Of a stretch of DNA of 64,000 nt, positions 21,203-30,255 are shown one piece after another. Made by a program: the position numbers and the translations under genes. The notes under the pieces are model-generated. The model was given only the letters and a program-made list of their open reading frames with translations. It had not been told where the DNA came from and did no database searches. This DNA is from Azotobacter beijerinckii (lineage in GTDB: Bacteria; Pseudomonadota; Gammaproteobacteria; Pseudomonadales; Pseudomonadaceae). Numbering within the stretch: position 1 is the first letter of the stretch; the number at the start of each line of letters is the position of its first letter. The stretch lies in NCBI RefSeq assembly GCF_900110885.1, contig NZ_FOFJ01000013.1, positions 1 through 64,000 of the forward strand, read 5' to 3'.

Positions 21203-23071
21203 TCAGGAAGACTTGTAAGCCATCTCGTAAACCGACTTGGCATGCGGCCCGAGAAACACCCTCGCGTAGATACGAATGATCGACAAACCGACAATGATGA
21301 AACTGAAGCTGGTCAGAAATGCCAGTCCGACTTGTCCTTCCTGGATATGCGCAAACATCAGATCCTCCCCGACGAAGGTCGGGCTGATCGGAAATCCGGT
21401 CGCGCACAGACAACAGAGCAGGAATACGAAGGCGATCTTCGGATGGCGCCAGGAATGCCCATGGAAGCGGTCGAGATCGATATCCCCTTCGAGCAACTTG
21501 AGCCGTCGCAGACAGAGAAAGCCCACCACGCCGGCAATCGCGACGCCGCTCAGGTAGAGATAACTTTCACTGAAGTCGAAGTTCTCATTGAAGGAAATGG
21601 CCAGGGCAATCCAGAAATGGGTCATGACCGCCAACAGCCAAGTCATCCGCGCCCGCTTTCGCTCGGTAAAGGACTTGAGCACCAGCACCGCCGCCACCAG
21701 CGAAAAGACCAGCGGCAACACCGCCGTGATCGTTCCAGGCAGTGTCTCCCGGTTATAGACGAAGTACAGGCCCAGCAGATAGAGCGGCACGAAAATGCCG
21801 ATCACCCGCCAGAACGTCAGGAAGTCCAGACGATTCCCCAGACGCTTCATGGGATTCCACAAGTAGCGGTACATGAAGGCGTCGAGATTGAACTCCCGCA
21901 CGGACAACATATACAGGGAATACACCAGTTTCTTCGGCAGCATACCCCCGACTTTGTGCACCCTGGGCACGAAGTTATAAAACTGCTCGCGAATCAGATA
22001 GGTCACCACCGACGGCGAAACCAGCAGCTGGTAAGTGCGCAGGAAGGCATTCCCGGCGAAGTGCACCAGGGCCAGGGTGTCGAAACCGGCGGCGATCTCG
22101 ATGAAGATCAGGCCGATCTGGGCGATGGAGGCATAGGCGATCTGGCTCTTGATCGCCGACTGCGAGCGGGCGATCACCGAGGCGACGACGCTGGTGGCGA
22201 ATCCCAACAGGCCGATGACGAGGCAGACGAACAGCTGGTCCCGCCAGAACGGCGCACTGCGCAGCAGCAGGAAGACCCCGATGTGCACCGACAGCGAGCC
22301 GTAGAAGATCGCGCTCGACGGCGTCGGCCCCTCCATCGCCCGGGGCAGCCAGCTCGAGAAAGGCAGTTGTGCCGACTTGGCGGCGGCGGCCACCAGGATC
22401 ATCAGCGCGATGAGGGCGCCGACGAAGGCGTGCGACTGGAGGTGCTCGAGCACGAAGGCGTGGTTTTCGAGCATGTGGAAGGTGACGTTCTCATCGAAGA
22501 GGTGGTGCATCATCCACATGGCCAGCAACAGGCCGATATCGCCGATCCGATAGATGGAAAACACCTTGACGGCATTCTTCACCGGCAGATAGCGGTCCCG
22601 GTAGAAGGCGATCAGCAGGAACGAGGTGATCCCCAGCACTTCCCAGCCGGTGAACATGGTTTCCATGTTTCCGGAAAACACCACCATGTTGTAGCCGGCG
22701 TAGAAGAACAGCACCGTGCTGAAGAAGCGCTTGTAGCCCGCTTCGCGGTGCATGTAGTGGCGGCTGTAGAGCAGCACCATGAAGGTCAGGAAGGCGCCGA
22801 CGAAGACGTAGGTCGCGGTGATCCGGTCAAACAGGAAGTCGATGAAGAACTCGTAGTCCCCTGCCCGGAAAAGATCCACCTCCTTCAGCTCCAGGGTTGG
22901 AAAGCCGCTGATCGCCCAATAGAGCAGGAACAGGCCGAAGCCGGCCAGGTGAGCGCCGACCGTGACGAAGGCGGTACGGGAGATCCGCGCCTCGTCCCGC
23001 TCCGGGAGCGTCAGGCTGACCAGGAATCCGAGTAGCGGCAGAAAGATGAAGATCTGGAGTAGTGCAGCCAT
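21203..23071 (-). CDS. dabB: DabB-like proton-conducting membrane subunit of a DAB inorganic-carbon pump
   Basis: A 622-residue polytopic protein related to NuoL/MrpA. Core signatures are FFAGYN-MVVFSGNMETMFTGWEVLGI, AAAAKSAQLPFSSWLPRAMEGPTPSSA (conserved Lys and Glu of the proton channel) and LSVHIG in place of the NuoL HAATMV-type run. In DAB systems DabB forms the membrane part that energises DabA. AGGA stands eight bases before the ATG, and the gene starts nine bases after dabA. No other complex I subunit genes are nearby, which argues against a respiratory role. Confidence 0.85.
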   Translation of the reverse strand: MAALLQIFIFLPLLGFLVSLTLPERDEARISRTAFVTVGAHLAGFGLFLLYWAISGFPTLELKEVDLFRAGDYEFFIDFLFDRITATYVFVGAFLTFMVLLYSRHYMHREAGYKRFFSTVLFFYAGYNMVVFSGNMETMFTGWEVLGITSFLLIAFYRDRYLPVKNAVKVFSIYRIGDIGLLLAMWMMHHLFDENVTFHMLENHAFVLEHLQSHAFVGALIALMILVAAAAKSAQLPFSSWLPRAMEGPTPSSAIFYGSLSVHIGVFLLLRSAPFWRDQLFVCLVIGLLGFATSVVASVIARSQSAIKSQIAYASIAQIGLIFIEIAAGFDTLALVHFAGNAFLRTYQLLVSPSVVTYLIREQFYNFVPRVHKVGGMLPKKLVYSLYMLSVREFNLDAFMYRYLWNPMKRLGNRLDFLTFWRVIGIFVPLYLLGLYFVYNRETLPGTITAVLPLVFSLVAAVLVLKSFTERKRARMTWLLAVMTHFWIALAISFNENFDFSESYLYLSGVAIAGVVGFLCLRRLKLLEGDIDLDRFHGHSWRHPKIAFVFLLCCLCATGFPISPTFVGEDLMFAHIQEGQVGLAFLTSFSFIIVGLSIIRIYARVFLGPHAKSVYEMAYKSS

Positions 23072-23080
23072 GGCGGTTTC

Positions 23081-25591
23081 CTAGTTCAACGCGTAGACGG
23101 GCAGGTTGTCCGCCTGGGTTTCGAAGAGTTTCTCGAGATCCGCGGCGACATCGAGCCGTTCGGTCAGCGGGCGATACGGCACGAACCGTTCGTCCTTGAA
23201 CTGGAAGAGTTCATGGCTCTCGGGATTGACGACCACCAGGTTGAGCCATTCGTTGGCGAACCATTCCCAGGTGGCCGACTGCTGGCGGATGGTCTGCAGG
23301 ACCACCTCCGGGAACTGCTCGACGACGATCATCATCCGCACCGGGGTGTGGACTTCGATCATCTGGCTCGGCAAGCCGGGGCGCAGGTCGCCATCGTTGC
23401 CGTTGGCCACCCCGATCAGCCCCATCACGTTGTGGGGCAGTTTGCTGCCGGCCCCCAGCTTCTGGTTGTCCACGTGGGAGAAGAAATACTCCAGGTTGAT
23501 CCCGCCGCAGACCGGCGCTGCGGCGCGCAGGATGGTGAGCAGGTACTTGCCGTCCGGGTCGACGCGGTAATCGTAGGAGTTGAGGAACGAGCGGCGGTCG
23601 AGGAACAGCCGGCGGCTGAGCGCCCGGCGCCCGACGATGCACAAGGCGTTGGTGGCATGGTTGAGCTCGGGGCGCGGTTCGAACAGCGACACCGCGCGCG
23701 CCTTGACGGCCTCGTGGACCCGCTCCGGCGGCAGCTGGCTGTCGGTCAGCGCGAAGCGCCGCGAACGCTCCTTGGCATTGAGCGCCAGGGCGTCGGCGAA
23801 AATCGCCGCATTCCGTCGGTGGCGCTCAAGATTCAGCGGGCTGAGCGAGGACTCGTCGTAGAAGGCGATCTCGTCGCGGGTGGTGTCGTGCAGCGCGCCG
23901 ACGAACTGGGTCTGCGCAGGAATCCCGATCCCCCTGTCGGCGAGTATCTGCCGCACGTCGGGATGGTTGAGCATGGCGCAGATCACCCGCGCGTTCACCG
24001 ACCCCGGCCGGCCCGAACAGGCGCCGCAATCATAGGCGGCATAGTGCGGGTTGTTGGTATTGCTCGCGCCGTGCCCGACCACATAGACGAGGGGGGCGAA
24101 ATCCCGGATCAGGCCGATGCTGCTCAGCAGGTTCTCCGCGCGCTGGGCCATCTCCTCGACGGTGAAGCCGATCTGCAGCCCGTTCTCCCGGTCGTCCGGC
24201 GAGCGGTTCTCGATGGTCAGGCTGGAAAGCCGGCCCATGTGGCGGAACGAGGACGCGCTCAGCGGGCTTGCCGAAGGCTTGAAGATGTTGTTGAAGAGCT
24301 TGATCGCCGACCAGAAGCCGAGGGTCTGCGAGAACACCCAGCCGCCGAGGAGGTCGTGGGAGTGCTTGCTGAAGTGCGGCTCGGCCTCGCGCCGGTCCTG
24401 ATTGCCGGTTTCCTTGATCAGGTATTGGGGATCGATCGGGCCCGGACATACCTTGGAATAGGCCTTGCCGTGCTCCGGCTGGAAGTAGAACTCCACGCCG
24501 AAGAAGCCCGGCGTCCCGAAGGTTTCGCAGTGTGGATCGAGACTCTCGATATGCCGGCGGAACGAGCAGACCCGGTCGTCGATACAGAACAGCCCCTGGA
24601 AGGTCTTGTCCGACAGCACCGGACTTTCCGAGGGCTGGCGCTGGATGGCGCTCAGCACCGGATCGTAGAAGCTCCACTCCAGGGCGTCCTGCCAGATCGC
24701 CATGACCTCGTGCAATTCGGTTTCGGGCACTTCCGCGAGGATGTCCGACGGCTCGCCGGTCGCCTCCGTCAGCAGAGGACGCCAGCCTTCGGCGAAATGG
24801 GCGTCGAGCGCATCGATCTCGAGGAGCAGTTCGAACACGATCAGCTCGCGCAGGGAGATCTTGCGCCTGTCGATCAGCGTTTCCGGCTGCGCTTCGATCA
24901 CCGAGACCATGCCCGACCAGCCGGGATGGGCGAACTGCTGGTCGAACAGGTAATGCTTGAACAGCGACTCGTCGCGCACCAGGATCTTCAGCAGGTCGGC
25001 GATCGAGCAGTCCTGTTCGAGCAGCAGCTTGCGCGCGCGCTTGCCGCGGAAAAAGCTGGTCAGGCTGTTGCCTTCCAGCTCCCGCAGCGCGCTCAGGAAA
25101 CCTTCTCCATTGGAAGGGAAGGTCCAGATCGAAATACCCTGGTCCAGATAGCTGCAGAGAATCCGGAACAGCAGCGGATGCACCAGCGAATCCAGGTCGA
25201 CCCGGTGTCCCCTCTTCCAGTTCGCGCGCAGTGAACCGATCCGCGGCAATGACGGCGGCGCGAACGGTTCCTCGACGACTTTCTTCTTCCAGAGTTCGAA
25301 CTGGTCGCCCTTGCGCGAGCGAATGACCCAGTCCAGAACGGCAGGCGTTATCTCGCCGTCGAGATACAGACTGCGGTATTTATCCAGTTTCAGAGATACG
25401 CTGTACCCGAAGATACCCGAGGCATTGCGCGCCGCGTCATAAAACTTCGAGTCCTGAAAGGCATGCAAAGTGTTGTGGTGAACGAAGTCCTTCAAGGGCG
25501 CCTGTTTCGGAAGATAGTGCTCAAGCGCGTGCAGTACGGCAATCTCGTCGAAACTCCCGGACTGTGCTGGACTTCCTGATCTAGCGGACAT
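23081..25591 (-). CDS. dabA: DabA, DUF2309/UPF0753 carbonic-anhydrase-like subunit
   Basis: An 836-residue cytoplasmic protein; ATG 25591 is chosen because GGAG precedes it by eight bases. All four residues of the beta-carbonic-anhydrase-like zinc site known from Halothiobacillus DabA are present: Cys336 and Asp338 in LFCIDDR, His507 in VVGHGASNTNN, Cys522 in YDCGACSGRPG. DabA with DabB is established as an energy-coupled CO2 hydration and bicarbonate-accumulating pump in autotrophs and some heterotrophs. With dabB and sulP it forms one minus-strand operon. Confidence 0.88.
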   Translation of the reverse strand: MSARSGSPAQSGSFDEIAVLHALEHYLPKQAPLKDFVHHNTLHAFQDSKFYDAARNASGIFGYSVSLKLDKYRSLYLDGEITPAVLDWVIRSRKGDQFELWKKKVVEEPFAPPSLPRIGSLRANWKRGHRVDLDSLVHPLLFRILCSYLDQGISIWTFPSNGEGFLSALRELEGNSLTSFFRGKRARKLLLEQDCSIADLLKILVRDESLFKHYLFDQQFAHPGWSGMVSVIEAQPETLIDRRKISLRELIVFELLLEIDALDAHFAEGWRPLLTEATGEPSDILAEVPETELHEVMAIWQDALEWSFYDPVLSAIQRQPSESPVLSDKTFQGLFCIDDRVCSFRRHIESLDPHCETFGTPGFFGVEFYFQPEHGKAYSKVCPGPIDPQYLIKETGNQDRREAEPHFSKHSHDLLGGWVFSQTLGFWSAIKLFNNIFKPSASPLSASSFRHMGRLSSLTIENRSPDDRENGLQIGFTVEEMAQRAENLLSSIGLIRDFAPLVYVVGHGASNTNNPHYAAYDCGACSGRPGSVNARVICAMLNHPDVRQILADRGIGIPAQTQFVGALHDTTRDEIAFYDESSLSPLNLERHRRNAAIFADALALNAKERSRRFALTDSQLPPERVHEAVKARAVSLFEPRPELNHATNALCIVGRRALSRRLFLDRRSFLNSYDYRVDPDGKYLLTILRAAAPVCGGINLEYFFSHVDNQKLGAGSKLPHNVMGLIGVANGNDGDLRPGLPSQMIEVHTPVRMMIVVEQFPEVVLQTIRQQSATWEWFANEWLNLVVVNPESHELFQFKDERFVPYRPLTERLDVAADLEKLFETQADNLPVYALN

Positions 25592-25666
25592 CGATTTATC
25601 TCCATAGGCCATCGGCACAACTCAAATAGCCCGAAGGGAAGATTGAATAAAGCCTCGCCTTTCCGG

Positions 25667-25921
25667 TTATTTCACGCAAAGACGCGGAAACAACTGTCCG
25701 GACAAGACAGGCCATTTCTCTACCTGATCCATTTTGATGCCGTCGCCGGCCAATTCTCGAAGAAGAACTTCCAGATTAACGACATGCCTCTCCAATCGTT
25801 CAACGAATAGCGCACCACGCCCTGCACTCCGGAGAGCACGCACAGCATTCCCGATGAACTTGTCTTCACCTGGCTCGTGAAAAAACTGTTTCCCGATGGC
25901 GTATCCGAAGGGGTGTTTCAA
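25667..25921 (-). CDS. Hypothetical small protein upstream of dabA
   Basis: An 84-codon frame on the same strand as dabA, ending 75 bases before it. The residues include KHPFGYAIGKQFFHEPGEDKFIGNAVRALRS and a leucine-rich helix (LERHVVNLEVLLRELAG). The only start is a TTG preceded by AGGAG at a short two-base spacing, which is poor. Composition looks protein-like but I recognise no family. If real it may be the first gene of the dab operon. Confidence 0.35.
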   Translation of the reverse strand: MKHPFGYAIGKQFFHEPGEDKFIGNAVRALRSAGRGALFVERLERHVVNLEVLLRELAGDGIKMDQVEKWPVLSGQLFPRLCVK

Positions 25922-26473
25922 GGCTCCTAAAAAATATTTCAGAATGTTACCGCGGAATTAGCCACCATTCAATCTAGGCACATTGCATGCCAATCGACAG
26001 CCGGAAGAGTATTAAAAACCGTTCATCGTCAAATATTTTAAAGAGCCATCATGTGAAAAAAATGTCGCCCCGTCAGAACCATCAACGAGAACATCCGGCA
26101 ACCACTTGAAAGGGTGGTAAAAACCGGAAAAGAGCACAGCCTGGAAACTCGCCCGCCCACAGGCGTATATCGGCGAAGCGTGCTGCGAATACGGAAAAGC
26201 CGGACGAAAAAGCTCGGAAAGGCTCTTCGATGGAGCGCAGAAGAAGGGATTCCCGAACGGATGAAGCCTTCTTCCGTCTCGATACGGGGCGGAAACCTCG
26301 GCTGCGCTCGTCGGGCAAGCCCGACACATCGTGTCGAGGTGGCGCATCGCCCCGGACGGTGCGCCACCGGCGCCGAAGGACTGGTCGCCTCCCCCACTGC
26401 GAAGAGCGACCGACATTATTTTCACCGGCGACCTACTATGGTCGGCCAATCTTTCCCAAGGAGCCTGTCCTCG
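25922..26473. other. Long intergenic region with 9-base inverted repeat
   Basis: About 550 bases between the divergent dab operon and the retropepsin gene. A perfect 9-base inverted repeat (GGTGGCGCA with TGCGCCACC) occupies 26338-26346 and 26360-26368. Just before it stands CGACAC-ATC-GTGTCG. The arrangement resembles a dispersed palindromic repeat or a regulator site. The left part is AT-richer and is the likely dab promoter region. The frame running through to the retropepsin gene lacks family similarity here. Confidence 0.45.
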
Positions 26474-27007
26474 ATGCGTTTGCTCAAGATCATCCCCCTG
26501 GTGCTGCTGCTCGGCACCACTGCCCTCTCCGCCGCTGCCGACGAGAAGCAGCCCGCGCGGGTCTTCGGCTGGATCGAGAAGGGGCTGATCCAGCCGGAAA
26601 ACATCCCGGTGAAGATCAAGCTGGATACTGGCGCCCTGACCTCCTCCCTGGACGCCAAGGACCTGGAGCGCTTCGAGCGCAACGGCGACGAGTGGGTACG
26701 CTTCAAGGTCGAGGTGACCGACAAGGACACCGGCAAGCTGGTCAACTCGCCGTTCGAGCGTGAGGTGCTGCGCAACGTGAAGGTCCGCGGGGCCGGCGGC
26801 GCGGAACGCCGGCCGGTGGTGCAGATGCAGATCTGCATCGGCAAGCAGGTTTACGACGAGCAGTTCTCCCTGAACAACCGCAGCAAGATGAACTACCCGG
26901 TACTGATCGGCCGGCGGACCCTGGAGCACCTGGGCCTGGTGGACGTTTCCCGGACCTTCACCATCGATCCCCAGTGCGCCCGGAGCACCGCGGACAAGGC
27001 CGATTAA
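26474..27007 (+). CDS. Secreted retropepsin-like aspartic protease (RimK-associated ATP-dependent zinc protease family)
   Basis: A 177-residue protein with a clear signal peptide (MRLLKIIPLVLLLGTTALSAAA). The mature part has the single-lobe aspartic protease motif KLDTGALTSSLDA near residue 55 and a second segment YPVLIGRRTLEHLGLVDVSRTFT. Databases often call this family ATP-dependent zinc protease, although the motif is retropepsin-like. AAGGAG lies 10 bases before the ATG at 26474. Its 3' end overlaps the convergent DUF1232 gene by four bases. It probably acts in the periplasm; the substrate is unknown. Confidence 0.82.
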   Translation: MRLLKIIPLVLLLGTTALSAAADEKQPARVFGWIEKGLIQPENIPVKIKLDTGALTSSLDAKDLERFERNGDEWVRFKVEVTDKDTGKLVNSPFEREVLRNVKVRGAGGAERRPVVQMQICIGKQVYDEQFSLNNRSKMNYPVLIGRRTLEHLGLVDVSRTFTIDPQCARSTADKAD

Positions 27008-27399
27008 GCCATCAGCCAGCGGCCGACCAGGACGATCCCCAACGCCCAGAGCAACAGGATCAAGCCGGCCGCCGGCCAATTGACCGGCCGCGGCACCTGC
27101 CGCCGCTCCCACTCCTCGGCCTGCTGCCGGCCCGCCGCGAGCACCGGCGGCGGCAGCAGGCGCAGCGCCAGCAGAATGCCCAGCGGCAGCAGGATCGCGT
27201 CGTCCAGATAACCGAGCACCGGGATGAAGTCGGGAATCAGGTCGATTGGGCTCAGCGCATAGGCGACCACGCAGACGACCAGGACCCTCGCCAGCCAGGG
27301 CGTCTCCGGGTTCCGGGCGCAGAACCAGAGGATCATGATCTGCCGCTTCAGGCTGCGTGCCCAGCCTTGCAGACGGTTCTTGAGATTGGCGAACGTCAC
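27004..27399 (-). CDS. YkvA-family DUF1232 membrane protein
   Basis: A 131-residue protein with the DUF1232 hallmark YALSPIDLIPDFIPVLGYLDDAILLPLGI, two or three membrane helices and a C-terminal TM (GLILLLWALGIVLVG). The GTG at 27399 has AAAGGA eight bases upstream and is preferred over the TTG at 27438. The function of the family is unknown. Confidence 0.8.
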   Translation of the reverse strand: MTFANLKNRLQGWARSLKRQIMILWFCARNPETPWLARVLVVCVVAYALSPIDLIPDFIPVLGYLDDAILLPLGILLALRLLPPPVLAAGRQQAEEWERRQVPRPVNWPAAGLILLLWALGIVLVGRWLMA

Positions 27400-27669
27400 C
27401 CTGTAAATCCTTTGGCGGAAATAATGATGTGCTATCAATAGCAGATAGCCCGTCGCCGGGGAAACGACGCGGGCCGGCCCATACCCCGGCGAATTCGCCG
27501 TCAGTCGCCAGATGCGGCAAGCGGGCCCTCGGCCATATCCCTTATATCCTCCGAGGACCAGCTACTCTCTGCGAGAAACCGTCGGCATCCGGGCGCCTCG
27601 TCGCTGGGCGCCGACCCGGCAGGGCGATCCTGCCAGCTCCTCCCCCATGGAAAGGAACTCGAGCACGAC

Positions 27670-28410
27670 ATGGAAGACGTTTATGTATCAGTCCTGATTC
27701 CGGCAAGGAACGAGGCCGGGAATCTGACCCCGCTGCTGGAGGAAGTCCGCCGTGCGCTCGCCGGCGAAGCCCACGAAATCATCGTGGTGGACGACGGTAG
27801 CGACGACGGCACGGCCGCCGAACTGCGCGCCTTGAAAAGCGCCGGCTTCCCCCGGCTGCGCATCCTCGGGCATGCCCGTTCGCTGGGGCAGAGCACCGCC
27901 CTGCATCGCGCGGCGCTCGCCGCCCGCGGCCATTGGCTGGCCACGCTGGATGGCGACGGGCAGAACGACCCGGCGGACATTCCCGGCATGCTGGCACGGG
28001 TGCGCGGCAGCGAGGGCCAGGCCGAGGGCATCAAGCTGGTGGCCGGCCACCGGATCGAACGGCGCGACTCGCTCGGCAAGCGCTGGGCCTCGCGCATCGC
28101 CAACGGCCTGCGCCGCCGTGTCCTGCGGGACGCAACGCCGGATACCGGCTGCGGTCTGAAGGTCATCGAACGGGAGGCCTTCCTGCGCCTGCCGTACTTC
28201 GACCACATGCACCGCTTCATTCCGGCACTGATCCGCCGGCACGGCGGCCGGATGCTGATCCATCCCGTCAACCATCGCCCGCGCAAGGCCGGCGTATCCA
28301 AATACGGCAACCTCGAGCGGGCCCTGGTCGGCATCTTCGACCTGTGCGGGGTTTGCTGGCTGATCCGGCGCACGCGCCTGGACGTACCGGCACTGGAAAT
28401 CGAGGACTGA
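27670..28410 (+). CDS. GT2-family glycosyltransferase (dolichol-phosphate-mannose-synthase-like)
   Basis: A 246-residue GT-A enzyme: VSVLIPARNEAGNL at the start, nucleotide-binding VVDDGSDDGT, metal-site DGDGQNDP near residue 96, and TPDTGCGLKVIEREAF. There is no C-terminal membrane pair, so it likely works with a membrane partner. It heads a three-gene run with the LAB_N protein (four-base gap) and a GT39 enzyme, typical of undecaprenyl-phosphate sugar donor systems that decorate lipid A or LPS (ArnC/ArnT logic). The sugar is unknown. Confidence 0.85.
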   Translation: MEDVYVSVLIPARNEAGNLTPLLEEVRRALAGEAHEIIVVDDGSDDGTAAELRALKSAGFPRLRILGHARSLGQSTALHRAALAARGHWLATLDGDGQNDPADIPGMLARVRGSEGQAEGIKLVAGHRIERRDSLGKRWASRIANGLRRRVLRDATPDTGCGLKVIEREAFLRLPYFDHMHRFIPALIRRHGGRMLIHPVNHRPRKAGVSKYGNLERALVGIFDLCGVCWLIRRTRLDVPALEIED

Positions 28411-28414
28411 CGAT

Positions 28415-28693
28415 ATGGGCAAGGAGACGCTCTGGCTGGCGATCGGCTTCGCCGGTCAAATGGCCTTTACCGGCCGCTTCCTTCTGCAGTGGCTGTACAG
28501 CGAATACCAGAAGCGCAGCCTCATTCCGGTGGGTTTCTGGTACCTGAGCCTGGTCGGCAGTTCGCTGCTGCTGGCTTATGCGATCTATCGCCAGGACCCG
28601 GTGTTCATTCTCGGGCAGTCGTTCGGGTTTATCGTCTATCTGCGCAACCTGCAGTTGATCGCCCGGCAAAACGAGCGGGGAGACGACCGATGA
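28415..28693 (+). CDS. LAB_N domain protein (lipid A biosynthesis N-terminal-like)
   Basis: A 92-residue membrane protein with three hydrophobic helices and the LAB_N pattern GQMAFTGRFLLQWLYSE, SLIPVGFWYLSLVGSSLLLAYAIYRQDPVF and GFIVYLRNLQLI. The domain occurs free-standing between a GT2 and a GT39 gene in many proteobacteria and is thought to assist polyprenyl-phosphate-sugar handling. It ends in an ATGA overlap with the next gene. Confidence 0.85.
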   Translation: MGKETLWLAIGFAGQMAFTGRFLLQWLYSEYQKRSLIPVGFWYLSLVGSSLLLAYAIYRQDPVFILGQSFGFIVYLRNLQLIARQNERGDDR

Positions 28694-30255
28694 GCCGCGA
28701 CCTCTCGCGGCGCATCGGGCTGGGCGGGCTGCTGCTGCTGGCCTTGCTGCTGATCGGCGCCGGCCTGGGGCTGCGCCAGCCGCTGAACGTCGACGAGGAG
28801 CGTTTCCTCGGCGTTTCCCTGGAAATGCTCCAGGACGGCTCGTGGTTCATTCCCCACCGTGCCGGCGAAATCTATCCGGACAAGCCGCCGCTGTTCATCT
28901 GGGCGGTCGCCTCGTTCGTCCGGCTGACCGGCGCCCCCGCGCTCGCCCTGTTCCTGCCGGCCCTGCTCGCCGGCCTGGTGGCGACGGCCTGTCTGTACGA
29001 CCTGGGCCGCCGCCTGTGGAACCGGCGCAGCGGGGTATTCGCCGCGCTGCTGTTCCTCTCCACCTACCAGACCTTCAGCATCCTCCGTGCGGGACAGATC
29101 GACGGCTTTCTCTGCCTGTGGATCGTCCTCGGCCTCTACGGCCTGATCCGCCACCTCCTGCTCGGTCCGGCCTGGGGCTGGTACTACCTGGCCTGTGCCG
29201 CCGCCGGCTTCGGCATCATCAGCAAGGGCGTCGGCTTCCTGCCGATCCTGATGCTGCTGCCGTACTTCTACGCGGTGCGCCGGGGCTGGTCGGGCGTGGT
29301 GCCGATGCCGGGGAAGACCGGCGCCTGGCTGCTCGGCCTGCCGGTCGCCCTGGCAGCCATCGGCGTCTGGCTGCTGCCCCTGCTGGTCACGGTCGCCCTG
29401 CGCGGCGATGCCGACAGCCTGGCCTATGCCAGGGAAATCCTGCTGCGCCAGACCGCCGAGCGCTATGCGAACGCCTGGGCCCACCGGGAGCCGTTCTGGT
29501 ACTTCTTCGTCGAGGTCATTCCCAAGTACTGGTTGCCGATGGTCCTCGCCCTGCCCTGGCTGATACCGGCCTGGCGGCGGCAACTCGCCAAGCGCGACGG
29601 GCGCACGCTGCTGCTGCTCGGCTGGGTGGCGCTGGTCTTGCTGTTCTTCTGCCTGAGCAGCGGCAAGCGCAAGCTCTACATCTACCCGGCCCTGCCGGCG
29701 CTGGCTCTGGCGGTGGCGCCGCTGATGCCCTGGCTGCTGCGCCGCTGGTTCGCCGGACAACCGCGCCGGACCCGACTGTTCGGCACGCTCTGCCTGCTCT
29801 GGTTCGGCGCCTGGTTCGCCCGCGGCTTCATCGAGCCGCTCAAGGAAGGGAGCAATCCGCACGCGGGGATCATGCATCAGGCGGCCGAACTGACCGACGG
29901 TGCGGATCTGGTCCTGAGCGAGTGGCGCGAAGGTCACTGGCTGTTCGCCCGGCAACCCATCGTGCATTTCGGCTTCAGCGCGCCGGCGACAGTGGACAAG
30001 GCCGTCGAGTGGCTGCGCCGCCACCCGCAGGCGTTCGCCCTGATTCCCGCCGCCGACCTGTCCCGCTGCTTCCGGCCGGAGCGGGCCCACCAGCTCGGCG
30101 ACACGTCCCGCGCGACCTGGTTCCTGGTCAGCCCGGAGGCGGACAACGGCCAGTGCCGCGGCGAGCTGCCGGCGCGCGTCTATCGCTTCGCCTGGCAGTC
30201 GCCCGGCCGGCCGGGCGGCACGGATCAGGCCGGCGCGGATGCCTCCGGCCGGTAG
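28690..30255 (+). CDS. GT39/ArnT-like membrane glycosyltransferase
   Basis: A 521-residue integral membrane protein starting at the ATG that overlaps the LAB_N stop. The N-terminal loop has the PMT/ArnT signature PLNVDEERFLGVSLEM followed by PDKPPLFIW. About ten helices and a soluble C-terminal domain (from about residue 400) follow. Such enzymes transfer sugar from an undecaprenyl-phosphate carrier to a periplasmic acceptor, commonly lipid A. The 3' end overlaps the convergent PAP2 gene by 31 bases. The neighbouring ColRS system regulates similar genes in P. putida. Confidence 0.85.
   Translation: MSRDLSRRIGLGGLLLLALLLIGAGLGLRQPLNVDEERFLGVSLEMLQDGSWFIPHRAGEIYPDKPPLFIWAVASFVRLTGAPALALFLPALLAGLVATACLYDLGRRLWNRRSGVFAALLFLSTYQTFSILRAGQIDGFLCLWIVLGLYGLIRHLLLGPAWGWYYLACAAAGFGIISKGVGFLPILMLLPYFYAVRRGWSGVVPMPGKTGAWLLGLPVALAAIGVWLLPLLVTVALRGDADSLAYAREILLRQTAERYANAWAHREPFWYFFVEVIPKYWLPMVLALPWLIPAWRRQLAKRDGRTLLLLGWVALVLLFFCLSSGKRKLYIYPALPALALAVAPLMPWLLRRWFAGQPRRTRLFGTLCLLWFGAWFARGFIEPLKEGSNPHAGIMHQAAELTDGADLVLSEWREGHWLFARQPIVHFGFSAPATVDKAVEWLRRHPQAFALIPAADLSRCFRPERAHQLGDTSRATWFLVSPEADNGQCRGELPARVYRFAWQSPGRPGGTDQAGADASGR

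Noticed and set aside
21203-23071. NuoL subunit of respiratory complex I or MrpA antiporter
   Set aside because: There are no other nuo or mrp genes, and direct linkage to dabA identifies it as DabB.
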